The notes under the pieces: model-generated
Databases searched by the model: none
What the model saw: only the letters and a program-made list of their open reading frames with translations
What the model was told of the DNA's origin: nothing
Position numbers and translations under genes: made by a program
Shown here: piece by piece, positions 23,733-34,460 of the stretch
Position numbering within the stretch: position 1 is the first letter of the stretch
Layout: each line of letters opens with the position of its first letter
DNA from: Mesocentrotus franciscanus
Lineage: Eukaryota > Echinodermata > Echinoidea > Camarodonta > Strongylocentrotidae
Assembly: GCA_037976565.1 (NCBI GenBank)
Contig: CP137675.1
Location: forward strand, 5,404,364-5,468,363
Direction of reading: 5' to 3'
Length of the DNA: 64,000 nucleotides

Positions 23733-23899
23733 TACAGTCAAATCTCTCTTAATGGCCACCTCTCTATTAGAGGCCACCTGTGTATAGTGGCCATGTATTT
23801 TGTCACCCTCAAAAAAAGAAATGGAGAACCTGTCTAGAGAGGCCAACTGCCTGCAGTGGCCATTTCCATTGGGTGACCTTTGTACACAGGTTCGACTAT
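23733..23899 (+). mobile_element. MITE with TACAGTCAAATCT ends (copy 2)
   Basis: Related to 4372-4555 and inverted relative to 24053-24228. It contains repeated GGCCACCT and AGTGGCCAT motifs. The right end ACAGGTTCGACTAT is a diverged copy of the inverted terminus. Confidence 0.8.
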
Positions 23900-24052
23900 C
23901 ATTTTTCCTAAATACAACCCATTGATCTAGATGCATGATATACTATCGATGACAACCAGCACAAATACTTTGAGAGTTCTCATGCCATGCATGATCGATG
24001 TCTTGGTTTATCAAAGAGGGCACAGCATTTACACGGTCGAGATACAGTCAAA

Positions 24053-24228
24053 CCTGTCCATTAAGGTAACCCAATGGAAAGAGAAAAATAGCCACTGTAG
24101 ACAGATGGCCTCTCTATACAGGTTCTACAACACACATGTCCTTCTAGAGAGTGACAAAACACATGACAGCTACACACAGGTGGCCTCTAGGCTTCATAGA
24201 GAGGTAGCCACTAAGAGAGATTTGATAC
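24053..24228 (-). mobile_element. MITE with TACAGTCAAACCT ends (copy 3, inverted)
   Basis: Near-reverse-complement of the copy at 23733-23899 across its whole length. The two are separated by about 150 bases, so a transcript through both could fold back on itself. Confidence 0.8.
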
Positions 24229-24267
24229 GCTGAATTCAACATGCTTTTAAGACGTAATCATGAGTTG

Positions 24268-24324
24268 AGAGCCAGTAGGGCGTTAACTCAGTGATAATGG
24301 TATGAGTTAATGCCCTCTGGCTCT
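24268..24324. repeat. hairpin with 22-base arms
   Basis: AGAGCCAG...GGCGTTAACTCA (24268-24290) pairs with TGAGTTAATGCCC...GGCTCT (24303-24324) around a 12-base loop. Purpose unknown. It lies in the presumed 3' UTR. Confidence 0.7.
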
Positions 24325-24450
24325 AAGCAGACAATATTTAATGTGGGGAGGAGAGAGAGTGATCATGTTTATTTATAATGGGTCTCTTACTCTTAGTCCA
24401 ATGAGAGATAGATAAAATTATTCTAAGTTTCCATCATAAATATTTATATA

Positions 24451-24560
24451 ATATTGGATGGCTTTGAGTGTGATACAAGAATACATTGTCATAGCGAGAG
24501 CAATATATTCAGCGAGAGCAATATATTTTTGTATCACACGAAAACAAAGCCATACAATAT
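24451..24560. repeat. inverted repeat with internal GCGAGAGCAATATA duplication
   Basis: GGATGGCTTTGAGTGTGATAC pairs with GTATCACACG...AAAGCCATAC. The centre has two tandem GCGAGAGCAATATA copies. A small foldback element is the likely explanation. Confidence 0.65.
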
Positions 24561-25935
24561 TATTATTACCTGTATTATCTATAATTCTATATCAGGCTGA
24601 CTAGGGAAATACATTGGGTACAGTGACCGGGTACCAGCGAAAGTGTTTGATTTTCGATGATCAAGCAATATTGTACCGACAGTTGAAGTTCTCGGATGAC
24701 GGAGCAATACGGAAACAATCTTGATCTGTCATCCGGTACTGCGCTAAAGATATTAAATACACTAATTTATCGTACCACTTGGAAGCCTTATATAGATGAT
24801 AATAAATGATGCTACTCATGGAGCTTGGAGACCTGAGGGTAGCTGATGGCTGTTGGTTGATTGTGTTGCTGTCATTAATGTTGTCAGTGTGTTAGTGATG
24901 GAGCATTCGGTCAGATCAAGTGGGCTTAATTTGAATGCCAATAATAATGTGATTCATATTGTTTTTCTGATTTTGTTTTTCACGGAGTAAACTGATGGCT
25001 GGTCCACTTGACTGCTCTATCTCTCAGTTCAGTTTTGATTATCAGCCTGGCTTTCAGGCAAAATAAACAATTTGCTGACCTTAAAGTGAATATGATAACC
25101 ATCTCTCAGGAAATATTACTCATTGGAGGTGGTAGTTAATTATTTTTGAAACATTGGAACTAGATTCTCAATTTGTGATAGACTGACAGCTTAGATTTTA
25201 CCCTAGACATTTTTGAAAGTTATCTTCTTTTCATGTGGATGAATTCACGTGGAAAATAATAATATGACTCCCATGGGAGCCAGGCTAATAATGAAGCACA
25301 TTAATTAGTGTAAATAGACGTTTTCATGTGAATTCATTTATTCTGAGCATAGTATTTGTGATGTTTTCTCGTATTTGAGTGATTTGTGGATTGGTGTTTG
25401 TGAATTTTGACATTTGTGCAATAAAAATATTGTCAAAATAACCAGCATACAAATTGTGTTTATATCAGTTATTGTTTTATATTATTTATATTTTAAGTAT
25501 AATGGCCACTGTACGGCATTTTGACCATTACTTATTTATTCCACCTGACATTATTAAAAGACATTTCTGGAGTACGCAAGAAAATTATAAAATAAGTAGA
25601 AACAGTACATGAAGACAGACAAACGAACAAACCAACAAACACAATCAAGCAAACATGGATTGAATTATTTTAATGTGTAAGTAATATGAATTTCTTTAAT
25701 TTTGAAACGAAGAAAAGCAAAAGTCATTTTATATTTTGATACCCTCAAATTATTTTGTACCGCAGCATATCTATTCATGTTTTTATCTCTACGAATTCTC
25801 TGCATTTGATATGGAAATAAATCGACCGCGAAACAGAAGTATTGGTCACTCAGTAACGCTTGAAATTCAATGTCACAACGACTTCTCTCTGATCTGGAGA
25901 AAATATAAAGTAACTAAGTAAGTCAAGCGTAATAT

Positions 25936-26640
25936 GTTTCGTTTTCGTTTTCGTTTTTATTTCCGTCATATAAAAATAATTCACAATGAAATGAAAGTAA
26001 CAAAACAAAATTACCAAAATTCTATAAACTTATACATAATAAATACAGTTTACATAAGCAAGATCCCCCCCAAAAAAAATCACATAGCATTAAATTAAAA
26101 CCAAAAACAATAGAGAAAACAGACGGCTGGAGAGCCCATTTTCAAGTGCAGCTGGTCTTCCATGGGGACCAGAAAGAAATAGGAGAAAAAGTAGTGGAAA
26201 AGGAAGAAGGATGGGGGGCAGAACAACACAAAGAAAAACAACAAGAATAATGGTATTTTAAGAAAAGAAAACAATTATATTAAGGTCTTATGGTATTAAT
26301 TAATTTAGTCGTGAAGGAGATCGTTTGAATAAAGACAGAGACGTGCAATTGCGAAAAGGTTGGGAATGCTGTTGTATAATTTAGCCCCCTTCCCTGTAGA
26401 AAAGGCGCGTTTGCAGTTTTTTGTTCGGGGTTTGGAAAGGGAAAGATTACTGTACCGTCTGCCGTCTGCCGTAGCTGATAAGGTCTTGGGGGTATAAAAT
26501 ATGTTTACAGTTAAATAATCTGGTGTCATGTTATTGAGGATTTTAAAAATCATTACACTAATATTGAATATATGGCGAGATTTTAAAGTCTCCTACCGCA
26601 GAATTTCATGCATTGAAGTAACAGAAAAAAGTAACTGAGG
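25936..26640 (-). mobile_element. LINE 3' fragment with RT C-terminal region
   Basis: On the - strand, 26553-26305 encodes MIFKILNNMTPDYLTVNIF, then KPRTKNCKRAF and GAKLYNSIPNLF. This corresponds to the conserved region after the reverse transcriptase in CR1/jockey-type LINEs (FK.LN..TPDYL, PRT...KRAF, GAK.WN.LP). Non-coding tail sequence runs to 25936, ending in repeated AAAACG units. It is 5'-truncated. Confidence 0.75.
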
Positions 26641-26752
26641 CTATATTTTCAGAATAGTTCTTCCTGCTCTATTTTGTAGCTTTTGTAATTAATTATGTGT
26701 CATGCTGTTAGGAAAAAAAGAGGAGAAAATGTAGCATTTAGTGAAACGAGAG

Positions 26753-26778
26753 AAAGAGAGAGAGAGAGAGAGAGAAGG
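26753..26778. repeat. (GA)n microsatellite
   Basis: Perfect AG dinucleotide run followed by a G tract. Confidence 0.9.
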
Positions 26779-26779
26779 G

Positions 26780-28832
26780 GGGGATATGGGGCACGTAACA
26801 TAAATTCCTTCAGCCTGCACCCGGCTGAACCCCTTCCCCCTCCCTTTTCGGCTAAAAAATTAACATCCTGTCTAAACGCTACTAGGTCAGAATAGTAAGA
26901 TATTCTTTAAATAGCTGACGTATTCACGTAGAGGTGGAATGCCTCATATAACTCGAGCAGAGTCTATTTTAAAACAGTAACCAGCAAGAATGAGAAACAA
27001 AATCAATATCAACACATACTCATCTGTGAAGATCAAATGACGCACATCCTAGTAAAGATAAACGAGAATGATTCATTTTATCACATCCATGGAACTTCAT
27101 ATAAAGCAGAAGTCTACCAAAAATAGCCGGACTTTCTAAGAACACTGTATGTTAAGTGGACATAGTGAAACCGAAAACCCTACTAGGAAATACCATAGAA
27201 TGTCAGGTTCAGTGTGGGTTATCTTTCTCATGGCCGTCCTCATTGTGCAGTGTTGTGAATCCCTCGTCGAAGAATGAATAATAATATTAATGGAAATATA
27301 ACCCATTATAATTTTGTTTTCTTATGTACCCATGCATAATGAAAGCGATTACATGAATTTGTCTGTAATTTTTTTTTACATATGGTTTAGATTAGTAATC
27401 ACATACACATACACGTACACAGAGTGTTCCCTCCAAAATTAAACAACCTTCCAGAAAACGGGAAACACGTTTATGTATATAGGGTACCATGACCTTTACC
27501 TAGTCTGCAAGCACAAACGCTAATTTGACACTATATCAAAAAATCATTCTGCCGTGAGAGAAGCCTAGCCCACAGCTACCTACTGGTTGTGTCAAGCAGC
27601 TATAGGCCATGTACTATAACTATAGTGCAGACTCTATTTTACGACTGACCAGGGTTTGTGCCTGCACTACACTTTACCCATAAATATCAAGTTTCAGTAA
27701 AAGTCCTACTTATATCATAGCCGTACACGATATGTTACACAAGTTACCTCGTCTCATTACCTAGCAGCATCTATAGGGTAGTAACCTAATGACGGTCCTG
27801 AAATTTCCTTTATTTTATTGTGCAATGTATCAAACTAATTGCCGTTGAAAATGAAGAACTTTTAAATATAACATTTTATAGAATATTCAGAATTTCATGT
27901 ATATGAAATGCATTATGATGCATTATATGAATTGCATTGCTCAATTAAATTTGTAAGTGATCTGAATTTTTATTATGACTATTATCATTTTCCCGTTTTA
28001 TTTTACATGGTAGCTTGTTAAAAACACCTTCATTCACCATATTTTTATAAGCCGGACCCGTTGTGAAACTAGAATTCTTTTTGAAAGGGCATCCAAACGA
28101 AATATTGGTGAAATAGAGAGGCTAAATATATAGAAATATGAGACGAGTAGGCCTACACTAAAACATTTTGTGTCGATGGATTTCTTTCTTTCTTTCTTTC
28201 TTTCCATCACGCAACTAATTATAAACCCACTCGCCACTTGCTTGCGCTCTAATTACATTGGTGATTTTTAGGTGATCAAAGAAAGCCATGTCATTGTATG
28301 AAACTCACGTTTTTTCCAACGTGTTACTTTTTTAAGTTCTTCGTCCATTTCAAGGCTATAATAATTATGTGACCTATTTTTTTTACTATTACTGTCACAA
28401 AATAATATACCCTCGATGCATTTTGAATCGCAATAGAATTAATTTGGTCAACTTATGAACAATGCATGCTTATTCTTTCAAATTATTCTTCAAAAAATAC
28501 AATTTTTGATATCTGCCATATTGAATTGCATCTCCACTGATACACCGAATAAAATATGCCAGTGGTTTAGAAAGGTTCAATCGCGCCCGTCGGAATTTGA
28601 ATTATACTGACCTGTACGCGATGCATGCTACGAAGCCTTTTAAATTTTACTCCCTGCCAATGCTACGAAGCCTATTAAATTTCACTGTCTGCCATACAGC
28701 TTATATTAATAATCTTTGATATTTGCCCATTGTTAGGCAACATACCAGTATATTGCCAATATACAATGTCAAAAAGCTGATTACTGTCTTGTTTCAAATT
28801 ACAATAAACCCTCCCCTTCTTTTATGTTTTAA
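26780..28832. other. intergenic stretch, largely unrecognised
   Basis: No transposon family was recognised. It contains a 25-codon frame with a signal-peptide-like N-terminus at 27200-27277 (listed separately), a (TTTC)n run at 28183-28203 and two similar GCTACGAAGCC-TTTTAAATTT segments at 28630-28685. Confidence 0.4.
27200..27277 (+). CDS. possible first exon encoding a signal peptide (unknown gene)
   Basis: A 25-codon frame reads MSGSVWVIFLMAVLIVQCC followed by ESLVEE and TGA. The polar start, 12-residue hydrophobic core and cysteines resemble a secretory signal peptide. The GTGAAT at 27255 could serve as a splice donor just after the core. No continuation exon with a recognisable peptide was found within reach, so this may be chance. 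ATG has A at -3. Confidence 0.2.
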   Translation: MSGSVWVIFLMAVLIVQCCESLVEE

Positions 28833-29163
28833 AGGCATCGTTTAACAATGTTAAATCTGAGATGCATGGCCCCACGTGTTTTCAGTATCTGTGATATGGC
28901 TTCAAAATGATCATGAAGTGCCTCAAAAAATAAAAAATCTTTGAGTGACCGGTTTTACCATACTCATTTTCCCCAATAAACTGTAGTGTTATAAAAACCG
29001 AAAATCAATTTCCAATCATAAATATATCTTGATAATCAGACAGTCGATCGGCTTGTAAAAGTCATGGGGTTCCTGACTGACCTAAAGGTTTATACTTATC
29101 ATTGCAGCATGAGCTAAATCCAGGATTTTGTTTCATAATCTGAGACAAAGTTACCCAATCCCT
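28833..29163. mobile_element. TTAA-flanked MITE, internal-deletion derivative of the 4720-5660 element
   Basis: TTAA lies at 28829-28832 and 29164-29167. The ends AGGCATCGTTTAACAATGT and, inverted, AGGGATTGGGTAACTTTGT match well. It aligns with both halves of the 4720-5660 element and lacks the part corresponding to about 4793-5373. Confidence 0.85.
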
Positions 29164-29167
29164 TTAA

Positions 29168-29884
29168 GTTTTGATATGCATTTTGAAACAGCAGGTATTA
29201 ATAAAAGCAGAAAAACGAGAGAAACAAATTAGTGAAAGTTTGAGCAATATCCGATTAAAAGTAGGAAAGTTATGAATTTTAAAAGTTGTCATCCGTGAAA
29301 ATAAATACAAGGCCTATTCAATTTGCTTTTCGCAGAAATTTCATAAAACTGTCGTTTTCTTAATTGTTGTAACAAATATTTTGGCGGATGCACCCAGTAG
29401 ATAAAGATCGCGTGCTCGATCTTGTAATTGAAAACAAGTCAGAAAAAAAAAAATCGATCACGCGGTCTTTATCTGTTGGGTGCAAGCCAAAACAATTTTT
29501 TTTACACAATTGAATCTTCTCCCATGCAGGAAGCCTAGCATTCAAGATTTATTTGTCTGTAAATTATTGATGACGGAATAGATATGTTTGATACAGGGGT
29601 TGAAAGAAACATATTTGCAATACTTATATTCAGGGTGTATGTATGATACAATTCTTTAGGTAAAATAAACATTTCTGAATTTTTTTTATAGTACAGAGCA
29701 AATGGGAGGGAACCTCGCAAGATACGTCACAGAGTTCCCAATTTGTGTTTGATTGATCACAACTTCAACAATTCATAACTATCTTATTTTTCCTATCGGA
29801 TTTTGCTCAAACTTTCACTGACCTGTTCCTCTCATTTTCTGCTTCTATTAAAAACAATTTAAGATCAGGGTGGATTTCTCTTTT
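29168..29884. mobile_element. degraded foldback element related to 7353-8101
   Basis: The arms contain AAGCAGAAAAACGAGAGAAA and, inverted, CTCTCATTTTCTGCTTCTAT, as well as GTTTGAGCAA / TTGCTCAAAC. They are arranged as in the 7353-8101 element. The outer tips have diverged. It starts directly at the TTAA that ends the previous element. Confidence 0.65.
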
Positions 29885-30435
29885 ACATTAAATGGCTAAA
29901 AGCGCACGAAGCTGTGCTGTAGGCCCATATACATGAATACATAGTATATAAAGAATTTTTGGTTGTATGATAATTTCTGAATGCATCGTTTTTATTATTT
30001 TATCTTATATTTATATTTATCTTGAATTTCTGCGATGTATAGGCCTACGTGCAAAATCCAATAAATCAATCAATTTTTAAGTTACTGTAGAATTGTATTT
30101 TTTTTAAGTTTGAAAAGGAAAAATAGATATCTGCCAGACTTTTCGTTATCTACCCCTCTCTCTCTCTCTCTCTCTCTCGCTGTTTATCTGTCAGTTTTTA
30201 GATCTCTCCCTTTATTTATCTCTCTCTTTATTTTTTTCTCTCTCTTTTTAACTCTCCCTCCCTCCTATCTTTTCAATATTTCTTCCATTTCGCTCTCTTT
30301 CTCCGTCTCTCTTCTTTTCTCCATCTCTTTCAAATATTTTCTTTATTTACCTCTCCTCTTCTTCTATTTATTCTCGAGTTTTCTTCACGAAGTTTTAGAA
30401 ACGTCGGTTAATGTTTGGCCTTTGGCAAGACATTA
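29885..30435. repeat. AT-rich sequence and (CT)n-rich tract
   Basis: After about 230 bases of AT-rich sequence, 30150-30400 is dominated by imperfect CT and CTTT repeats. The hydrophobic open frame through it is compositional. Confidence 0.7.
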
Positions 30436-30620
30436 ATCTATATGTGCCACTCTCCACCAAGGTGAAGTAAATGGGTACCCGGTAGGAAGGAATTCCTTGA
30501 ATGCTTTAGCGCCTTGGTATGGCGGATCAGCTACAACTGGGGTAATAATATGATACTTTGTATTAAGCGCACAAGAGTATATCCATATAGTAGCTGCGCT
30601 GTGTAAATGGACCTATTATT
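30436..30620 (+). mobile_element. SINE fragment (same body as 8102 and 34098)
   Basis: Starts TGTGCCACTCTCCACCAAGGTGAAGTAAATGGGTACCCGG... and continues with GAATTCCTTGAATGC, matching the reverse complement of 34345-34230. It ends in GCGC...TATTATTATAATG. Confidence 0.65.
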
Positions 30621-30744
30621 ATAATGTTGTTTTTATTCTATTCAATTCAATTCAAATTAGGTTGTATTCAATCTCGTCAAAGAGTGCAAAGACTAAAAAT
30701 GCGAGTTTACATCATACATACAATTATATAAAAAGGCATTCAAA

Positions 30745-30749
<5 letters not shown>

Positions 30750-30811
<62 letters not shown>
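30750..30811. repeat. (TA)n microsatellite
   Basis: About 30 uninterrupted TA units. Confidence 0.95.
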
Positions 30812-30815
<4 letters not shown>

Positions 30816-30918
30816 AAAAACATAGAAAATGGGAGAAAATATTTCAAAAGAAATAAATGTTTACATCAAAACATAACATTGTAACAAAAACAAAAAAAAT
30901 ACAAAAACAGTACCAGTA

Positions 30919-30999
30919 TATTGTTAGCATGTCAGGTGAGTGTACTATTGTTAGCATGTCAGGTGAGTGTACTATTGTTAGCATGACAGGTGAGTGTAC
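30919..30999. repeat. 27-bp minisatellite, three units
   Basis: Three tandem copies of a 27-base unit containing GTTAGCATGTCAGGTGAGTG, the third with one substitution. In one frame the unit would encode IVSMSGECT, but nothing suggests it is translated. Confidence 0.9.
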
Positions 31000-31147
31000 T
31001 CGTAATTTTTATTACGAGATTACCACCATAACCTTCATAATTTAGAGGTCGATGTGATGGTTTGTCGATGTGATGGTTTGTCGCTGGGCAAAGATTGTAT
31101 AGATTTGGATGCATTGCGAAACTGGTCAATTACTGATATCTTTTATA

Positions 31148-31826
31148 CAGTGCGTCCCAGAAAAAAACGAAACCGAGAAGTATCGATGCTTTATCATAAC
31201 TTAATCACAACTATAATTAATGAATGACACGTATTTGTAAAGCTTAGAGTCTCTTCTTTCATTTGATGCTACTCAAGTGATGCAAATTTTACGCATGAGT
31301 GATTAAAAGCAATTTGAAGGAAGGAAACCAAAAAGTCATTTGGCGGGCGGTATCTGAATTTCGAAGAAAATTCACATTTCTATAAAGTTCATTTTCTGCC
31401 CTTTCATATGACACCTCAATCAGGAAAAATGAGCCATGAATAACCAAGTTCTGTTTGCATTTCCATAATTTGATTGAACTAAATCGTTTTCAATGGCTGC
31501 CTGCCGTAGCAACAAAGAGAGTTATCAAAAGTTTTCATGCATGGCTGATCGTCAACGAAACGGAGTCTTCTTTCTGTGTTGTTAGGGCAGGCAGCCAGTG
31601 AAAACGTATTTGTTTGATAAAATTATGGGAATGCAAGCATTACTTTAAACAAACAGAACTTTATTATTACTGGCTCATTTTTCCTTATTCAGGTGTCATT
31701 TGAAAGGGCAGAAAATGAACTTTCCAGAAATGTAATTTTTTCTTCGAAATTCAGATACCGCCCGCCAAATGGCTTTTTGGTTTCCTTCCTTCAAATTGTT
31801 TTTAATCACTCATGCGTGAAATAATA
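31148..31826. mobile_element. foldback element with CAGTGCGTCCCAGAAAAAA end
   Basis: The arms 31265-31500 and 31570-31826 are inverted copies. Examples are AAGGAAACCAAAAAGTCATT / AATGGCTTTTTGGTTTCC, GGCGGGCGGTATCTGAATTT / AAATTCAGATACCGCCCGCC and GGCAGGCAGCC / GGCTGCCTGCC. The left end has a mariner-like terminus, and the matching right terminus is missing, replaced by (AAT)n. Non-coding. Confidence 0.8.
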
Positions 31827-32134
31827 AATAATAATAATAATAATAATAATAATTCCATCATACAATTCAATGAAACTCTCATGACAATGTACAATAACAT
31901 TCCCTCGACGATATCGTTTTTATCTGATCCAATCAACAAGGTATATCATTTCCGTTTTTCATCAAATTAGGTGTAGAACTAATTAATCCGAGGATGATGC
32001 AGGTGCTTTTATTGATTGATTCCTCTCGGTATCCATACAAAAAAGGCACAATCTCATTGTTCTTCACAAGCTACTTTTTGTTTGTGGTCATATCTATCTA
32101 AATTAATCAAGTTTCTTTTGATGGTATAGAATTT

Positions 32135-32260
32135 AATTGAATTTATTTATTCACGGTAAAACTCACATCAGCCTAAAAAGACTGCTTTTCAGCAAGTCCG
32201 TGTAAAAAAACATAAACAGATCGTAAAGACTCCGAATTGAATATAAATACATAGGAAAAA
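32135..32260 (-). repeat. retroelement tail remnant
   Basis: AATTTAATTGAATTTATTTATTCACGG followed by GCTTTTCAGCAAGTCCGTG resembles an inverted LINE 3' tail. It directly precedes the family B element. Confidence 0.4.
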
Positions 32261-32268
32261 CTACTTAA

Positions 32269-33078
32269 AGCCTGTCTGCACTAATAGCCGGCTCCATGTA
32301 ATAGCCTGCTCCATGGAATTCGGAAAAAGATATGGCCAAGCTGCAGAGAATCCAAAACTCTGCAGCACGTCTAGTTTCTCTTACCAAAAAACATGACCAT
32401 ATTAGTATACCAACCTTTAAACAATTGCATTGGCTCCCCATTAAATTTCGCGTCCAGTTCAAAGTTCTTCTTTTAACTTTCAAGTCTATACATGGCAAAG
32501 CCCCAAATTATCTTTCTGAAATGATTCAGTTATACACGCCCAATAGGCCCCTTCGTTCTGCAAATGAAACTCTCCTGACCGTTAAAAATGCAAAAACAAA
32601 ATATTTTGGTGATATAGGTCCTTTTCATGCTCTGCTCCACGTTTGTGGAATTCTCTTCCAGCCTCCATTCGTTGCATCTCTGATATTACTTTGTTTAGAT
32701 CAAAATTAAAAACCAATCTAATGGAAAAGGCATATTCAACCTAGTTCTTAAATTGTTACCTTACCTTGTTATCTTATGTTTGATAATTTCACTTTTGTTC
32801 TCTTGTCATTTCTCTGTTTAGTTTTACTTGCATCAATATTGTAAAGCGCTTTGATATAAATCTCTTATGAAAAGAGCTATATAAATAGAAGTTATTATTA
32901 TTATTATTGCACTAGTTTGGCCAGGAGGGATTAGAACTCCCAGGACAGGTGGTCATCTCATCAACTCAGCTCTCAATTAACATAAGAAAAAAAGGATCAT
33001 GGGGACCAACGGGTACCACTTAGGCATTGTTTTCTATTTAGAGGGAGCAAGTAGCTACAAGTATAGTGCAGTGGGGCT
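32269..33078. mobile_element. TTAA MITE family B, interrupted by a LINE
   Basis: TTAA lies at 32265-32268 and 33079-33082. The ends are AGCCTGTCTGCACTA and, inverted, AGCCCCACTGCACTA. After removing the insertion at 32284-32907 and one copy of TGCACTA, the rest matches the intact copy at 14605-14800 in reverse orientation. Confidence 0.88.
32284..32907 (+). mobile_element. 5'-truncated CR1/jockey-type LINE inserted in family B
   Basis: 32332-32600 encodes LQRIQNSAARLVSLTKK, LHWLPIKFRVQFKVLLLTFK and SIHGKAPNYLSEMI, the conserved C-terminal part of such LINEs. A frameshift near 32615 moves the reading to another frame, where APRLWNSLPASIR and ITLFRSKLKTNL follow, with a stop after KAYST. The tail has GTAAAGCGCTTTGATATAAA and (TTA)n. 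The 7-bp target duplication TGCACTA is at 32277-32283 and 32908-32914. Confidence 0.9.
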
Positions 33079-33082
33079 TTAA

Positions 33083-34020
33083 AGATGACATACATAAAAG
33101 AAAATTAAATAAAAAGCTAGCGCATCAAATAAAAAATAACAAGCATAAAGACATATGATATAAAAAGTTTCATATGAATGAATTAGGAAGAACAAAATTA
33201 AATTAAAAATCTAACATATAAATGAAAATAACAGATATATGATATAAAAAGTGTCCTTTGAATCAATAGGCATAGGGGAAGAGTAAAATGGGATAGGATG
33301 AGAAAAGAAAAAAGAAAGAGAGAAAGAATGTGTGATTTGAAAGGAGGAGAATCCCAATAACGAAGGAGAGAAAGGGAATCTTACAGGAATGTAAGAGATG
33401 GGAAGGGGAGAGGGGAGAGAGAGGGGGAGAGGGAGAGAAATAGAGAAGAAAAGGAGTGGGATAGACAGTGAGTGAGAGAGAGAAGGAGAGAGATAGAAGA
33501 AGAAGAGGGTGTGAATAACGAATTAGTACAATGCATCTACTTCCAGTGCAAATTGCCGGGTATTTGACAAAAAGACGAATTCGTTCAGGTAAGGCGTCGA
33601 ATAGTTGAACACTTGAATAGATAAATCCCATTCATGTAATGGGATTTACAAAACAAAAAAAAACAAAAATAAAGTTGGTTCCGGGTTTTTCTAAAGTGAG
33701 CTTTTGATCAGAATTCCTGATCCCGTAAGTATATTCTTTTAGGGAAAAGTGTTCGCATAATGACTTAGGAAGCAATATTTGTTTACTTATATATCTCTAC
33801 TCTATCAATCTAATCTAAATATCATTTTCATGTAATCATTAACCTTGTCATAGAGTATTATCGAAATACAAGAGATTCAGTTCCCACCTGATGTAACTAA
33901 TAATATTGACTGTTTCTATAGGGTGTTCTTTTCATATAGCTACGGAGCCCTTACAAAAGGAGGACAAACAAAAACACATAACAAGGAAATGATATTTAGA
34001 TTGACAGAGTAGAGATATAT
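33083..34020. other. intergenic, with a (GA)n-rich tract
   Basis: 33303-33515 is a purine-rich GA/GGA tract. The remainder is AT-rich with no recognised element. Open frames here are compositional. Confidence 0.6.
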
Positions 34021-34021
34021 A

Positions 34022-34345
34022 ATAATAATAGGTCCATTTATATAGCGCAGCTACTTTATATATGAATATACTCTACCGCTGTATACCAGCTGAGCCGCCA
34101 TAATGATAATAAGAATAATAATATTCCGCTTTTATATAGCGCTTAATACATCTACGATGTCTCTAAGCGCTTTACAGATATACTATTCCCCCGGTCATTG
34201 GATTCAATGCTTGCCCTCACACACTGTGTGCACAATCTCCACTCTCTGGGGAATGTTCCAGCCAGGCGTTACTTGACGCTTAAGCATTCAAGGAATTCTT
34301 TCCTACCGGGTACCCATTTACTTCACCTGTGTGGAGAGTGGCACA
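34022..34345 (-). mobile_element. two adjacent SINE 3' parts
   Basis: 34022-34097 is an inverted copy of the end of the 30436 SINE (GGTCCATTTATATAGCGCAGC). 34098-34345 is an inverted SINE with (AAT)n, TATAGCGCTTAATAC and AAGCGCTTTACAG, then the TACCGGGTACCCATTTACTTC body. No tRNA-like head was found. Confidence 0.65.
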
Positions 34346-34460
34346 TGTAGAAAATAGAATATCAACAACAATAAAAGGGACAGAATGTCATATTTGGTGC
34401 TTATAAGCAGGAATTGGGGGAAAGGATGTGTTTGGTGCGGTTTTGAATGGGTACTGTGAT

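Larger units (their letters stand above)
19147..25440 (+). other. probable 3' UTR / 3' flank of the alpha-arrestin gene
   Basis: About 6.3 kb with few LINE or SINE insertions compared with the rest of the window. AATAAA occurs at 20135. AATAAA at 25420, followed by GT-rich sequence, is an attractive distal polyadenylation signal, and transposon-rich sequence begins soon after it. A long 3' UTR is inferred, not shown. The region contains a MITE at 22075, an inverted MITE pair at 23733-24228 and two hairpins at 24268 and 24451. Confidence 0.35.

Noticed and set aside
33263..33631. 122-codon frame rich in Ser and Leu on the - strand
   Set aside because: Most of it is the GA-rich microsatellite read in reverse. 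Its first 40 codons have no recognised domain.
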